Shown one piece after another: positions 21,801 to 32,368 of a stretch of 64,000 nucleotides of DNA. The notes under the pieces are model-generated. The model saw only the letters and a program-made list of their open reading frames with translations, was not told the DNA's origin and ran no database searches. Position 1 is the stretch's first letter. Each line of letters opens with the position of its first letter. The stretch is from Oryzias latipes (Eukaryota > Chordata > Actinopteri > Beloniformes > Adrianichthyidae), in NCBI RefSeq assembly GCF_002234675.1, contig NC_019866.2, forward strand, positions 24,674,955-24,738,954. Reading direction: 5' to 3'. Position numbers and translations under genes: made by a program.

Positions 21801-23434
21801 AAACCCTCCAGCTCAGCTGCTGTTATAACTGGTTTACACGTCTAAATGGAAAGAGTTTGCTGTATTTTAAGGTTCAGGGCATTAAAGAAGAAGAAAATAG
21901 TCCAGATATGATTTTATGATGTTACCTTTACTTGAGTTAAGAAAGATTCTGTTGGGATCCATTTCATTTTTTTCTTTTTAGTGGACTTAATGTCTGTCAA
22001 AGTAGTTTCTCAGTTCAAGGAATCTAGAAAAATAGCTTGTTTTATCATTTTATGTTTAGAAATGCTGCAGGAATCCATCTGCTGGTGTTTCCTGTTTGAT
22101 TAAACTCCACATTTTCTGAACATGTTAAAGACTATTTCATATTATTTCCCCCTCAGCATTCAAACCGTCATCCCAGACTCTGACAGGCTCCTCCCCCTTG
22201 AAACAGGATCATCAAGGTCAACAACATTTCCAGAACAGGGAAGTTCTGCAGCATCAAATATCAGGTCCAATGTTCCAGAGCAGCTTTTCCTGTTTTATGG
22301 AGGTTTTACAGGATTATTGTGAAGGTCAACAACGTGACTGAAGAAACAAACACTTTCAAAAACCCTCAGAGTGATTCTATGTGGAGCCACAGACTGCAGG
22401 ACTGTGAGTCTAGAACATCTAGAACCACGACTGACCTACAGTTTTATCCACAGACCAGTAGATTCCACAAGTAAGTCAGTTTTCCACTGATTGGCCTGAA
22501 GATAAGAATCACAAACTTTGTTGCTTTTTTAATTCTTAGTCATATTTTTCAAAGTAAATTCTAATGTTAATTAATAAACTTTTCCTTTTTTTACATTGGT
22601 GTGTAAAGAAAAAAATAAAAATGCATTCTTTTGTGTGTGTGTGTCTTTAACAAAGAAGTTCTTCAACCCCAAATGCTTTGAAAGAGTTAAAAATTACATA
22701 TTGATGAATTTGTGGCATTTTTCTGGTGACTGTTGAAAGGTCTCAATGTTCAAATGTGTTGTTGTTGATTGGCAGGTCCCTGTATCTCTGCCTCCCTCTT
22801 GTGGTTGTTTCTGGTATTGCGTCCTCTGGCCGGTGGTCTGTTTTTGTCTCCACAGGTGTGCAGGATGACTGACGGACCCCCGACTCACCTGCAGCCCGTC
22901 CACACTCGCCCTGGCCGTAAGACAGTCATGCCAGCTTTTACCTGACAGTTAAGGTTAGATTACAGACAAACAGATTTATGTTTGGGTGTGAATGTGAGCA
23001 GATGGTCTCTGTGTGACCCTGCAATAGAAACTGAACCGTCCAGGATGTACAGTGGCTGGTTACAGGGTGAAGCAGGTTTAAACAGATAGAAGTCTGTTTG
23101 GAAATACATGCTGGATACAAGTTAACACTTTTTCTTAGGATATAGACCTTAAAAAACACTTGAGAGAATAATTACTGTTGACAGTGTTTTGTGTGCATTA
23201 GAGGTCAAATCAGATGCAGACAGAGGAAGGAAGTGGTGTTTCCTGTTTTACTACAATAGGATAAAATCTCATTTTTAGTCCATTTGTTCTGGTTATCCAT
23301 GGTTGTCCGGGCTATCTGGAGCGATCCACTGCACCAAAGGCTCCACAAAAGAGCTTTTAGAGTGACTCGTGAACATTTGTGTTTTTCCATCTCTTCCAGT
23401 GAAGAAGACGCTCATTCCTGGTTGTTGCTGCTGT
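21801..23434. other. Unassigned non-coding DNA, right part of copy 1
   Basis: No gene is recognised. Short intron- or exon-like stretches occur (for example 'ctccacag' at 22850 followed by an open stretch to TGA near 22944), but none matches a family I know. Copy 2 holds the same sequence at 52291-54214, except that copy 1 lacks about 320 bp found at about 53788-54110. Confidence 0.4.
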
Positions 23435-24099
23435 CTGCATTGTGTGCACATGTGTTTATGTGTGTGATCATGATAGTCTGAGCTGTCTTCTGTGTTACTG
23501 TCATCAGTGCAGCTGCTTGTTTCTCTGATATTTGAGAAATCACCAAAAACCAAAAAGTACCAGATTAAAGTGGAAGTGAGCATCCAGAGCAGTAGACTTA
23601 CCTGAACAGGTGAGCTGAATGTTTATTGATGACGTTCCAAATGTTTGGAAGCTCATTTGTTTGATTTACGATTTATTCATGTTTTTTTCATTGATGGGGG
23701 GGTTTGCAGGATCTCTGCAGCCGTTGATGAAGACGTTGGTGTCCCTGCAGACGTCCACTTAGATCCTTTCTTTAATTATTCAGAGAAAAATTCCTCTGCT
23801 TCAAAATAGAGTAAAGGGCTGGTGAAGGTTTCAAAGTTGTGACAGCAGGAATAGTCTCTGAACTTCCTTTTGCATCTAATTAACATATTTACTTATTCCT
23901 AGTTTATTGCTAACATGATCTCAACACTCGCTTTGGATATTGAAATCTGAAGAACATTGCAGAGAAGATTGAAGCCATCTGAGTGTCATCATTGTGTGGT
24001 AGGACAGACCAACTGTGTGCTCTGATCTGAACCCAGCAGGAGCATCAGCAGAGCAGCTTCATCCTTTTACTCAATCAGAGTTTCCATTTCTGCCTTTAG
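23435..24099. other. Unique spacer between the duplicated copies
   Basis: Sequence to the right of the last copy-1/copy-2 homology. A stretch after the splice-acceptor-like 'ctcttccag' (23400) could encode a hydrophobic segment (WLLLLSALCAHVFMC...) ending at TGA near 23480. I cannot link it to a family and do not call a gene. Confidence 0.3.
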
Positions 24100-24700
24100 A
24101 CTGTGGTGCAGTGAAGCAGTCAACCACTAGTCAGAAGGCCGCAGGTTTGATTCTCGCCTCGCCTGCCTTAGCGTCTAACGTTGGTGGAAAAGACAGTCCC
24201 ACGTTGCTCACAGGGGGAACACAGTGTGAATGTCTGCACAGGATTGTCAATCCGCTGGGACCTTAACCAAAGTTGAAAAGCCTGATGGAAGTTCATGTCA
24301 TTTGAATTGATTTGGACAGAAAGGCACTAATTGGTAAGAAGAAAGGTGATGGCGTTGATGTGGATGTGATGGAGAGATGCTGGGGGATGGATGAGCTGTG
24401 GACCTGCACCCCTATAATTTACCAATGGAATCTTCCTCTGGCATCTTAATCTGGAGAACAGATTAATCAACAGAAAGTTCATTAAAAGTTGACTGGTCGT
24501 GGTGCAGCAGTGGGGCGGTTGACCTCCAATTCATTTCCTGCCTTTCCCACCCATTTGTCAAAGTGTCCTTGGGCAAGACACTGAACCCCACCCTGCCTCT
24601 GGTGGAACACGCCAGTGTTCAGCAGCGGAGCCGCCACCAGTGTGTGAAGGTAGAAAAGCGCTAAATAAGTATACGCCATTTACTCGTCTCTGCTCACCTA
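24100..24700. repeat. SINE-like repeats
   Basis: At 24105-24250 a sequence with a tRNA-type B-box-like motif (aggtttgattctcgcc) resembles a tRNA-derived SINE. At 24490-24690 the phrase 'agtgtccttgggcaagacactgaacccc' and the ending 'tagaaaagcgctaaataagtatacgccattta' are typical of a common fish SINE/MITE family. A related piece is at 54745-54885. Boundaries are approximate. Confidence 0.5.
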
Positions 24701-25974
24701 AAACTTTCATTATAAGTAAAGCAATTTGTTGTTTGTGTGCATTATTGTGTATTTAGAAGCTTCCAATCCCCATCCCACCTGGGTTCTTCTAGAATCTCTC
24801 TTTTGAATGTTAGTTATTGCTTTTTCATTGCTGTTTTTCTTCTCTCTAGTCAAATATGCTGAATGGCCAGCGCCGGTGGGACCCATTCTTAAGCCTACAG
24901 GGACTGTAAGACTTTGTGGAGATTCTAAGATGACTGTAAATACAGTGGCTTCATTGGAGCAACAGTTTTCTAAAGTAGAGATGAGCCATGCTTACCAACA
25001 AATACTGCTGGATGAAGAATCAAAGAAAAATGTGACGGTGAACACCCAGAGGACTGTTCACGTACAACAGACTGCCATTTGGAGTAGCATCAGCACCAGC
25101 CATGTTCCAGAGGACGAGGGAAAACCTTTTGAAAGGTACACCATTGGTGGTGGTCTACTTAGATGACATCTTGGTGAATGGCAAGGATGAGGCAGACCAC
25201 CTAAAAAACTTGACTGAGCTGCTGGGCAGGCTGGAGGAAGCAGGACTGTGGCTGAACAGAAGTAAGTGTGAGTTTATGCAAAATGAGGTGGAATATTTGG
25301 GGCATAAAGTTGATGCACAAGGGCTCCACCCAGAAAGAAAGTGGAAGCCATCTTAAATGCTCCGGCTCCCCTCCCACCAATGTAACTGAACTTAAATCCT
25401 ACTTGGGTTTGTTAAACTATTATAACAATTTTCTCCCAAACTTAGCAACCCTGTTGGCCCCCCCTCGTGAACTTTTGAGGTAAAATGTAAAGTGGTCATG
25501 GCAACAGAGGCATGTTGAAGCATTTGAAAAGTCTAAAAGGTTGCTGAACTCCGATGATGTATCAATCCACTATTCAGCAGATAAAGAGTTAGTTTGGTCA
25601 TGTGATGCATCATCTTATGGTGTTGGAGCTGTGTTGTCACACAGAATGGAGGATGGCAGTGAGAAACCACTAGGCTTCATGTCACACACTCTCTCACCCG
25701 CTGAAAAGAGATATTCACAGCTGGACAAAGAAGCATTAGCCGTAATATTTGGTCTGAAGAAGTTCCATAAATATTTGTATGGCAGAGTTTTCACGACTTA
25801 CACAGATCATAAGCCACTGATTTATCTTTTTAACATGAAGAAGCCCATACCTCAAATGGGCTCACCGAGAGTACAAAGATGGGCTGTAATGTTAAGTGCA
25901 TATGAGTATGACATCGTCTACAAAAAGTTCTCTGGTAAATGTGTAGCAAAACACATTTAGAAATGTCTAATTTG

Positions 25975-26420
25975 ACAATTAAGATGGATTAACAGAAATG
26001 CTTTTTCATTTTCTACATAAAAACCTATTATTCTGTGTCATAATTAAAACGAAAATGCAAAGGGGGGATTGCATTTTCGTTTTAAAATCCACCCTGCGAA
26101 TAGTGTTTATAATTCAATTCGACGTAGCATTTCCAGAGGGGAGGGGGGGCGATGACGTCAGTGCTTTCTCCGTCTGTCCGGCTGCTAAGAGACACAGACA
26201 TGCTAGGAGCAGCTTTGTGTTAGCGGCAGAGGAGAGGGCTTTTTTGATGGTTGTGAACATCTGATGATTTTACACAGCTTCTCAGGACTACGTACTAGCA
26301 TTTACGCCTCCTTCAGTCACACCGCGGTTCGTCGGACCCCCCCCAGACAACCTTTGTCTACGAACCGGCAGCCGCCTTCGCATAGCGGAGGGCGAAGGAG
26401 CCCCGCGATCCGAAGCTTCA
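25975..26420. repeat. Foreign insertion inside gypsy RNase H region
   Basis: The gypsy frame reads VYKK before and VYKPGKSHAN after this block, so about 450 bp has been added. It contains a 17-bp perfect inverted repeat (26044-26085), a full CRE motif TGACGTCA at 26153-26160 and GC-rich sequence. I cannot name the family. The repeated phrase near both junctions (gtctacaaa at 25915 and 26430) may mark a target duplication. Confidence 0.5.
26044..26085. repeat. Perfect 17-bp inverted repeat (hairpin)
   Basis: Left arm TTAAAACGAAAATGCAA at 26044-26060, 8-nt loop AGGGGGGA, right arm TTGCATTTTCGTTTTAA at 26069-26085. All 17 positions pair. Confidence 0.9.
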
Positions 26421-27607
26421 CAGTTTACATTGTCTACAAACCAGGCAAAAGCCATGCTAACGCCTATGCACTCAGTAGATTGCCGCTGCCAGAAACAACA
26501 TCAGAGTCTGTTGAACAAGTTTTGATGATGGATGTTTTGGATGACACACTGCTGGACACCAGACAGATCAAGCGATGGACATCTACAGATGTTCTATTGT
26601 CCCAAGTCCATGAGTACATACTAAAAGGATGGCCGGCGAAACCGGACGGCCGCCTAAAGCCATATCAACAAAGGAAAATGAGGTGATGTGTGAGGGATGG
26701 ATGTGTGCTCTGGGGAGCTAGAGTGGGGATTCCCACCAAAGGCAGAGACAAAATCCTGAAGCTCCTGCATCAGATTCACACAGGCATGTCAAAGATGAAA
26801 GGTCTAGCAAGGTCATATCTTCAAAAGGGAGGTGCGGTTATGTGAAGAATGTCAAAACACCACAAATCACCACCCGCTGCACCATTACACCCCTGGGAAT
26901 GGCCAGAAACACCCTGGTCCAGAATCCATGTGGACTATGCAGGACCGTTCCTAGGTGAGATGTTTTTGTTGGTGGTAGATGCTCATTCAAAGTGGATGGA
27001 CATTTATCCGGTGAAATCAGCTACTTCACAAATCACCTTTGAAAAACTGAGACAGAGTTTCAGTGTGTTTGGTCTTCCAAAGATGTTGGCATCAGACAAT
27101 AAGACATGTGTCACAAGTGCAGAATTTGAGACATTCATGAAACAAAATGGAATTGACCACAGGGCTCCAGACTGCGACCAAAATTTGAGAGTGTGCGACT
27201 GAATTTTACATCCAGTCGCACATGTGCTACCAGTAAATATGCCTCCCCCACCCTCCGTATTTTTTATACATTAAACGTGGAAGGGGCACGTCAATGATCG
27301 ATGAAATGAGCATTAAGACGCGAGCGCACACGCACGCAAACACATACTCATGAAACGCGAGCGCACACTCGCGTTTCATTGAGTGATGCCTGAGGCGGCC
27401 AATGCGTGTGAGAAGAATAGGCAATGGCCGCTGTAAGTGGCTAAAATGCGTGGAGGGGCCTAGAGACAATCGCGCGCGTTTAAACATCTGTGGGAAGGAA
27501 ACAGAGACAAATATCATCACAACCTGATTTGTGTGTCTGAGCTATGAGCAAGCCAACTATTGATTCGTTCTTCCGACCTGCGGCTAGACAAGAGTTGATG
27601 CCAAGGA

Positions 27608-27870
27608 TGTCATGGATGGCCCTGCTGCTCAGCCGCAACCCTCCTGCTGGCTCCTCCTCCCTCAGCTGTCCCCGGTGTTTTCACAGCTGGTGCTCATGTT
27701 CTCTCTGATTAGGTTCCCTTCTTAAGCTGCTCTGTTTGTTCTGTGTTTGTCGTAGCGTTTTCGTTCATGCTCCATGTTCGAGTGTGATCTTGGCATTAAA
27801 AGCCTGTTTCCACGTTACGCCGACTTGTTGTCGTTCCTGCACCTGGGTTCCTCCCTTGGTTCCCGTAAAA
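27608..27870 (+). repeat. 5' LTR of the chromodomain element
   Basis: It starts TGTCATGG and ends CCCGTAAAA; the 3' LTR ends CCCGTAACA, so the terminal CA has probably mutated here. The internal word GTCGTAGCGT at 27749-27758 is complementary to the primer-binding site. Confidence 0.95.
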
Positions 27871-27872
27871 TT

Positions 27873-27882
27873 ACGCTACGAC
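27873..27882 (+). promoter_or_regulatory. Self-priming primer-binding site
   Basis: ACGCTACGAC lies two bases after the 5' LTR and is the exact reverse complement of GTCGTAGCGT inside the LTR (27749-27758). It does not begin with the TGG expected for tRNA priming. This matches the self-priming mechanism known for Tf1/Sushi-type elements, in which the 5' end of the transcript folds back as primer. Confidence 0.8.
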
Positions 27883-27883
27883 C

Positions 27884-28764
27884 ATGTCCAACCCAGCAGG
27901 AACTTCTGATTCGAGGGACTTACCTGGGTCCTCCGCCGAGGCTGGCTCTGTCTTCGGAAAGGAGATGCGGGAGGTCATGTCTGGTATGCAGCAGCTCCAC
28001 GCACGCCTTTCTCAGCTGGAGCATACACCTTCATCCCCGACTCGGCAGATCAGACTGGGTCATCCTGAGTCTTTTGACGGCTCGGCTGAGGACTGTCTGG
28101 CTTTTCTCACCTCCTGTCGTCTTCACTTTGAATTTAATCCATGTGAATTCCCCTCCGAACAGAGCAAGGTGGCGTTTGCTCTGAGCTACCTCACCGGAAG
28201 AGCCAAACGATGGGGACTGGCGGAGTGGGAACGCAGCTCGGAGCTGAGACGCTCCTTTCGTGACTTTTCCGCCCGGCTACTAACGGTGTTCGACCCCACC
28301 ACACCTCACCGAGCCGCCGCTTCGGAACTTCTCAGCCTCCAGCAGGGTTCCCGCAGCGTCTCGGACTACGCGGTGGAGTTCCGGACCTTGGCTGCCAGTA
28401 CCCGCTGGCCGGAGGAGGCTCTTACTGACGTTTTCCTTCGGGGGCTGTCCGACGCTCTGAAGGATGAGCTGGCGGCGAGGGAGCTTCCGGAGGACCTGGA
28501 GGAGCTGATCGACTTGGCGGGTCGCATCGACCGGAGGATGAGGGAACGGGGTTGGGAGCGACGCGGTCACCCCAAGCTCCGCCCATCGCTTCCGGAGGAG
28601 CCGTCTCCGCCTCTTTCCAGCCCTCCACGTCGGTTTTCCATCCCTCCCCCGGAGCCCATGCAGCTAGGAGCAGGCCGGTTCTCCACGGCTGAACGTCGGC
28701 GTCGCCAGCGAGAGGGTTTATGTTTCTACTGCGGACAGTCTGGACACGTGGACAGTCTGGACAC
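27884..28764 (+). pseudogene. Gag of the chromodomain element, zinc knuckle broken
   Basis: The frame starts at ATG 27884, one base after the primer-binding site. It encodes a capsid-like region ([36 protein letters not shown], then [20 protein letters not shown]) and a basic region, ending at the zinc knuckle (CFYCGQSGH). A 17-bp tandem duplication (28733-28747 repeated at 28750-28764) adds bases inside the knuckle and shifts the frame. The out-of-frame tail runs to 28810. Gag normally packages element RNA into particles; here the knuckle is destroyed and pol is disconnected. Confidence 0.9.
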
Positions 28765-29850
28765 ATGGTGCATCATTGCCCGGGAAACGCCAGAGGCTCC
28801 CCAGCAATGAGGAGACTGGTGAGCCTCAATACTGTTTTTTCCTCGTCCTCTCGTCCATCAACCAGAGTCTTAGTAGCATTTGCCGGGGCCCAGGAGGAGT
28901 TTGAGACTCTCATAGACTCGGGTTCGGATGGGGATCTGATCTCCCTGGAGGTGGTGGAGAGACTTATGATACCCCTCGAACCTTTGTCTCCAGCATTGGA
29001 GATCCATGCCATAAACGGGTCTGTAATACACGAGGTTTCTAACCGCACCGTTATGGTTTCTGTGACTGTCTCGGGAAACAACACGGAGACTATGACATTT
29101 CATGTTGTTGAGGCTCTATCACCCCCTGTAATTCTAGGGTTCCCTTGGTTATGCAGGCATCAACCGCACATTGATTGGGCTACGGGGCAGTTTCTATCTT
29201 GGAGCCCCTTTTGTCTACTAAACTGCCTTTCTACGGCTGCAGCCCGAGTTTCTGTTGAGGTACAGTGGCCTCCGGATCCCCCAGACCTTAGTAATGTTCC
29301 TTCCGCCTATCATAATTTAAGTTCTGTGTTCTGTAAGGTACGTACCAAATCTCTACCTCCCCATCGCCCCTATGACTGTGCCATCAACCTTCTGCCAGGG
29401 ACCCAACCCCCAAAGGGTCATATATACCCCTTATCACCGCCTGAAAGAGAGGCCATGGACACGTATCTGCGGGAGAGTTTACAGGCGGGGCTCATTAGAG
29501 GGATGGGTGCCTGCGGCCCCTGCATTGACCACAGGGGTTTGAACAAGATCACTGTGCGTAACACCTACCCCTTACCTCAAATGGACACTGCGTTTGACCT
29601 GTTAAGCGGAGCACGTATTTTTTCTAGGCTGGATCTCAGGAACGCATATCATCTGGTTTGTGTGAGAGAGGGCGATGAGTGGAAGACTGCGTTTAACACG
29701 CCTAGCGGACATTTTGAATATTTAGTCATGCCCTTTGGGCTAACAAATGCTCCGGCAGTGTTTCAATGCTTGATTAATGATGTTCTGAAGGATATGCTGA
29801 ACAAATTTGTGTTTGTGTACTTGGACGATATTTTGATTTTTTTCTCCTGA
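28765..29850 (+). pseudogene. Protease and reverse transcriptase (first part)
   Basis: The frame resumes just after the duplicated bases with the second half of the knuckle (MVHHCPGN), an aspartic protease ([12 protein letters not shown]) and the reverse transcriptase fingers and palm ([50 protein letters not shown]). Between GLIR and PCIDHR the family normally has roughly 15-20 more residues, so a small in-frame deletion is likely near 29505. The frame ends at TGA 29848-29850 because a T-run at 29837-29843 has one base too many. Confidence 0.88.
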
Positions 29851-31311
29851 CCTAGATTCACATGTGCAGCACGTCAGAGCTGTCCTCCAGCGCCTCCTGG
29901 AGAACCACCTCTACTGCAAGGCCGAGAAATGCGAATTCCACACTACGCGGACTCGGTTCTTGGGGTATGTGGTTTCTCCGGGCCAGGTCCAGATGGATAA
30001 CTCCAAGGTTCAGGCCGTTCTGGAGTGGCCGGTTCCCTCTGGTAGGAAGCAACTTCAGCGCTTCTTGGGGTTCGCCAATTTTTATAGGCGTTTGATCAGA
30101 GGTTTCAGTGGCGTTGCTGCACCCCTTCATAGGATTACGTCTGATAAAATGCATTTTGTTTGGGACGAAGAAGCTGAGAAAGCTTTTTGTGAGCTGAAGA
30201 GACGTTTCTCTGCAGCCCCTATACTGACTCAGCCTGACCCCTCCAAACAGTTCATTGTGGAGGTGGATGCGTCTGAGTCAGGTGTGGGGGCTGTGTTGTC
30301 ACAGAGGGCGTCCGATAATAAAGTTCATCCCTGCGCGTATTTCTCCCGCAAGCTCACTCCTGCGGAGAGAAATTACGATATAGGGAACAGAGAACTGCTG
30401 GCTGTGAAGGTGGCCCTGGAGGAGTGGCGCCACTGGTTGGAGGGGGCTGAGCAGCCATTTCTGGTTTGGACGGACCACAAGAACCTTGAATACATCCGGT
30501 CTGCTAAACGCCTCTCTCCCCGCCAGGCGAGGTGGACTCTGTTCTTCGACAGGTTTGATGTCACCCTCTCCTATCGACCGGGGAGTAAGAACGTCAAACC
30601 GGACGCACTCTCCCGTCAGTACCAACTGGAGGAGGAGGAGAGACCTGCTGAAGGCGCACCTGTACTTCCCTCGCGCATGGTGCTAGGGACCACCCGCTGG
30701 TCGCTGGAGCAAAAGGTACAGGCATTCGTCCCAGATCCTTCCTCCATCCCCGCGGGCTGTCCGGAGGGCCGACTCTATGTGCCTTCAACTCTTCGCACCA
30801 TGGTGTTAAAGTGGGGGCACTCTTCCAGACTGGCCTGCCACCCTGGTGTTACGAGGACTGGGTTCCTTATTGCCCAGCGTTTCTGGTGGCCCTCTATGTC
30901 CTCTGACATACGGGCTTTTGTGTCAGCCTGTCATGTGTGTGCCAGTGTCAAGACCCCCAGGACCCCCCCAGCTGGGCTACTTCACCCTCTACCTGTGCCG
31001 TCCAGACCTTGGTCCCACGTTTCCATGGACTTCATTACCGGATTACCTAACTCACAAGGTAGTACGGTTATTCTCACAATCATTGACCGGTTTTCTAAGT
31101 TGGCCCACGCCATACCCCTGCAGAGACTCCCTTCAGCCAAGGAACTGGCTATCCTGGTTTCGTGCCACCTGTTTCGCCTTCATGGACTTCCTCAGAACAT
31201 CACGTCGGACCGGGGCCCACAATTCATCGCCGCCTTTTGGAAGGAGTTCTGCAACCTCCTAGGGATCAAGGTCAGTCTGAGTTCTGGATTCCATCCTCAG
31301 ACCATCCTCAG
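29844..31311 (+). pseudogene. Reverse transcriptase end, RNase H and integrase core
   Basis: The frame (open from before 29864) encodes the RT thumb ([20 protein letters not shown]), RNase H ([33 protein letters not shown]), the integrase HHCC domain ([25 protein letters not shown]) and the catalytic core with the first two Asp residues ([17 protein letters not shown]). It breaks just before the catalytic Glu, where 10 bases (31291-31300) are repeated at 31302-31311. The out-of-frame tail continues to 31408. Confidence 0.88.
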
Positions 31312-32093
31312 GCCAGGTAGAGAGGTACAATCAGGACCTGGAGACGTCGCTGCGTGCCATGTGCGGGAGGAACCCCAGAACCTGGTCTTCGCAACTCCCA
31401 TGGGTTGAGTACGCCCATAACTCCCTGGTTAACTCTACGGGGTACTCTCCCTTTCAGGCCGCCTATGGTTTTCAGCCACCCTTGTTTCCACACCGGGAGC
31501 AATTGGCATCCTCCTCGGGACCGGCGGCGTTCGTGAGACGGTGTTGTCGCACCTGGAGCAGGTTCCGGCTGGAGCTCCTAAGGAACCAGGAGCGTTTCAC
31601 TACGGTGGCCAACCGTAGGAGATCTGCCGCTCCTGACTACAAGGTGGGAGACAGGGTGTGGCTGTCCACGTCTGACATCCGTTTGCGGGGTGGTCCTAGG
31701 AAACTGCACCCCAGATACATTGGTCCATTTCCCATCACCCGTGTCATCAATCCTGTGGCTGTAAGACTGGACCTGCCTCGCTCCATGAAGGTGCATCCCG
31801 TGTTCCACGTCAGCAAGTTGAAGCCTGCCCAGGACTCCCCCCTGCAGCCCGCTCCCACTCCTCCTCCTGCTCCACGGATGGTGGACGGGGGTCCGGTTTA
31901 CACTATCCGGGAGATTCTTGCCTCCAGGAGGGTCGGACGGGGTATTCTGTACCTAATCGACTGGGAGGGTTACAGTACGGCAGGTCGGCAGTGGGTGCCC
32001 GAACGTCACATCTGCGACCCCTCGATGATCACCCGTTTCCATCGCCTCCATCCGGATCAGCCTCGTCGGGGTCCGTCTGGTAGCCGGACTTAG
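31312..32093 (+). pseudogene. Integrase C-terminus with chromodomain
   Basis: In the third frame: the catalytic Glu region ([10 protein letters not shown]), [19 protein letters not shown], a GPY/F-type module (PRYIGPFPITRVINPVAV), HPVFHVSKLKP, then a chromodomain (about 31890-32055, VYTIREILASRR and YLIDWEGYS, with the aromatic W/Y cage residues). The stop codon ends at 32093. A C-terminal chromodomain defines the chromovirus lineage and is thought to direct insertion to marked chromatin. Confidence 0.9.
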
Positions 32094-32105
32094 GGACGGG
32101 GGTTC
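32092..32105 (+). promoter_or_regulatory. Polypurine tract
   Basis: The purine-rich AGGGACGGGGG followed by TTC lies directly before the 3' LTR, in the position of the plus-strand DNA primer. Confidence 0.75.
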
Positions 32106-32368
32106 TGTCATGGATGGCCCTGCTGCTTAGCCGCAACCCTCCTGCTCGCTCCTCCTCCCTCACCTGTCCCCGGTGTTTTCACAGCTGGTGCTCATGTTCT
32201 CTCTGATTAGGTTCCCTTCTTATCCTGCTCTGTTTGTTCTGTGGTTGTCGTAGCGTTTTCGTTCATGCTCCATGTTCGAGTGTGCTCTTGGCATTAAAAG
32301 CCTGTTTCCACGTTACGCCGACTTGTTGTCGTTCCTGCACCTGGGTTCCTCCCTTGGTTCCCGTAACA
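32106..32368 (+). repeat. 3' LTR of the chromodomain element
   Basis: It starts TGTCATGG, ends GTAACA and is 263 bp, exactly as long as the 5' LTR. Differences I can see include C/T near position 23, G/C near 42, G/C near 58, AAG/ATC-type changes near 120, T/G near 140, A/C near 176 and C/A one base from the end. Confidence 0.95.

Larger units (their letters stand above)
4850..23434 (+). repeat. Segmental duplication, copy 1
   Basis: This block is a direct copy of about 26930-54214. Matching landmarks are gypsy integrase (5211 with 32981), LDLR exon 6 (11012 with 41019), LDLR exon 10 (16542 with 46957), a LINE endonuclease fragment (18626 with 49116) and the right-hand end (homology stops after 'ctgtctgcatt' at about 23434 and 54214). 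The offset changes from about 27.8 to 26.7 to 30.0 to 30.5 kb because each copy has private insertions and deletions. Some 300-base stretches are identical or differ at one site; others differ at up to about 2%. Confidence 0.93.
24820..27159 (+). pseudogene. Ty3/gypsy (mag/K02A2.6-like) pol, copy 2, 5' part
   Basis: Broken pieces in order: reverse transcriptase start (WPAPVGPILKPTGTVRLCGD at about 24860, then MSHAYQQILLDEESKK), catalytic VVYLDDIL at 25150, thumb (YLGHKVDAQGLHP), RNase H (25541-25960, CDASSYGVGAVLSHR, YTDHKPLIYL), a foreign insertion of about 450 bp, then VYKPGKSHAN, the end of the zinc-binding region (LHQIHTGMSKMKG) and the integrase core with the first two catalytic Asp residues (VVDAHSKW, ASDNKT). 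Frameshifts and deletions break the frame in several places. The integrase is split at 27159 by a hAT-like element and resumes at 32932. The copy is dead. Confidence 0.85.
27608..32368 (+). mobile_element. Chromodomain Ty3/gypsy element (Sushi-like), complete but disabled
   Basis: It has two 263-bp LTRs, a 5-bp target duplication AAGGA (27603-27607 and 32369-32373), a primer-binding site at 27873, a polypurine tract before the 3' LTR, and gag-protease-reverse transcriptase-RNase H-integrase-chromodomain in order. All parts would lie in one frame if three small lesions (near 28748, 29843 and 31301) were absent. A deletion of roughly 15-20 codons near 29505 is in frame. The LTRs differ at about 8 of 263 positions by my count. 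The element is nested in a hAT-like element, itself inside a gypsy relic. Confidence 0.95.

Noticed and set aside
26044..26085. microRNA precursor
   Set aside because: The hairpin is short (17 bp) with a tiny loop and lies in an inserted repeat; a foldback or palindromic repeat explains it better.
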